A stretch of DNA of 21,500 nt. It comes from Pholiota molesta. Its lineage: Eukaryota; Basidiomycota; Agaricomycetes; Agaricales; Strophariaceae. Shown here piece by piece: positions 20,476-21,500 of this stretch. The DNA lies in the NCBI GenBank assembly GCA_014925825.1, contig JACGCK010000474.1, positions 1 to 21,500 on the forward strand. The letters run 5' to 3'. Under the pieces are notes generated by a model. The model saw only the letters and a program-made list of their open reading frames with translations. It had not been told where the DNA came from and made no database searches. The position numbers and the translations under genes are program-made. Within the stretch, counting starts at the first letter, position 1, and each line of letters begins with the position of its first letter.

Positions 20476-21032
20476 GGAATAGTCATTGGGCGTTTTCTGC
20501 AGATCCTTCCGAATTCTAGATACTTTCAGTTTCTATTCTGGCGCCTGAGGAGTACACATGTACAATATACAATTTTTAAAACTACTCGGATCTCTTTGGG
20601 ACTAGCGATTTTCACAGCGATGGGGAAAGAAACCAAACAAAAGTGGAGTCCGCGAACGACTGGGGCTGGCAAGCCAGACAACCATGAACGAAATAAATAA
20701 AATGGGTATATGGGTGAAAGGGTGAGATGTGATGGAATAACATAGAAGTGATGTGTCGAAGGCCTGTATGATAAGAATGAATGAAGAACATATGAAGGAA
20801 CGAAAAGGCAATGCGGTAGTATGCTTTTATAGTTTATCTACACGGTGAGGATGAAATCAATGGTGGGAAGTAGTGATGACATATGAATTAATAGCGAAGT
20901 GGCATGGTGTACAGGAAATGGTTAGATGAGATGTGTAAATGAAAAGCGAAATGAGTTGAATGAAAATGGAAATGATAAAGATAGGAGGCATAGATAATAC
21001 AACAGAGAGGTTGTTTTTACAGAAGAGGATGA
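20476..21032. other. Spacer between two convergent genes, purine-rich on the plus strand
   Basis: No gene seen. From about 20600 to 21030 the plus strand is strikingly rich in A and G, with many ATGA/GAAATG-like words, so the minus strand is pyrimidine-rich. It probably forms the 3' UTR and terminator area of the minus-strand gene on the right. Open frames here are low-complexity and not believable as proteins. Confidence 0.5.
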
Positions 21033-21500
21033 TCATAGAGCCTAATAAAAGCACAGAAAAGCAGATCAGAAAACGGATTGACAATGTCAGAAAGGGGGGC
21101 AAAATCACACACATAGTTTGGCGCGTCCTCCATAGGGTAGGCCGAGTTCGGTGATAGCAGATGGTCATTTACATTCATGACCCCAGGAATAGATCTTGAG
21201 CAGTCCACCGAACTTGGGTATACAGAGTCTGCTGGCGATGAGCCACTCCAGTCTGACCTCATGTAGGTGTTGAGGTCGAAGAAGTTCTGTGTTGTTTTGG
21301 GGAAGCCCATCATGTCCAAGTTGAAGCCTTCGACGTCCATGGCGATCATGGTCTCGAGAGGAAAGTCCATCTTCTGTTGTTGGATGGTTGGGTCCATAGG
21401 GATCATGTTGGTCGATGCGGAGAACACGTGGTCCAGGGATGTTTGGGGCGACGAGGAGACGTAGTTGAATCTGTACATTGCCGAAAATATTGTCGATGAT
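21033..21500 (-). CDS. 3' end of an unrecognised gene entering from the right edge
   Basis: The minus-strand frame is open from the window edge to 21113. A likely intron (21112-21042, gtgtgtg...ttattag, CTGAC inside) and a short last exon to TGA at 21033 follow. Without that splice the frame would end at 21017. The visible protein tail is rich in Ser, Pro, Asp, Asn and Met (for example TNMIPMDPTIQQQKMDFPLE, FFDLNTYM, YPMEDAPNY). It has no defined domain, as in the disordered tail of a regulator such as a transcription factor; this is only a guess. The Met at 21478 need not be the start, because the frame stays open upstream. Confidence 0.5.

Noticed and set aside
19695..20486. 263-codon open frame on the minus strand
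   Set aside because: It is the antisense shadow of the GC-rich gene at 19803-20475, low-complexity and rich in Arg and Ala; the plus-strand gene has a proper intron and better protein features.
1..21500. CRISPR array, insertion sequence, retrotransposon, viral or toxin gene
   Set aside because: No regularly spaced repeats, no transposase, integrase, reverse transcriptase or viral motifs, and no terminal repeats were seen on either strand.

Overview
The window looks like nuclear DNA of a mushroom-forming basidiomycete (Agaricomycetes). Genes carry many short introns, mostly about 50-80 nt with GT-AG ends and CTGAC/CTAAC-like branch sites. The protein types also fit: an F-box protein of the kind greatly expanded in these fungi, a neutral ceramidase, a CTK3-type subunit and several Mx-like dynamins. 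I saw no prokaryotic, viral or transposon gene. No database search was possible; family calls rest on motifs and gene structure read from the sequence.

Layout. 1-1662 (minus) is the 5' part of a dynamin-like GTPase gene (copy 1) running off the left edge. 2301-5223 (minus) is a complete second copy (copy 2). Both keep all splice sites and most of the protein, but each carries single-base frameshifts: four in copy 1, three in copy 2. A divergent spacer (5224-5810) leads to an intact CTK3-like gene (5811-6800, plus). After a 1.2 kb spacer comes the third dynamin (8076-11116, plus), which is intact over ten exons. An F-box gene follows (11621-13381, plus), then a 1.25 kb spacer. Next is a neutral ceramidase split into 25 exons (14640-19515, plus), a small unrecognised gene with very high GC at third positions (19803-20475, plus), and the 3' end of an unrecognised gene entering from the right on the minus strand (21033-21500).

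The main point of interest is the dynamin cluster. Three paralogues share intron positions and phases and sit in inverted orientation around CTK3. Two appear to be decaying, and the paralogues differ by large in-frame length changes in two stalk segments, one of them at the position of the Mx L4 loop. This looks like birth-and-death evolution of an Mx-like family. An antiviral or defence role is only an analogy with vertebrate Mx and is not shown by the sequence. CTK3 (transcription), ceramidase (sphingolipid breakdown) and the F-box protein (protein turnover) are unrelated neighbours, each with its own promoter; there is no operon-like unit.
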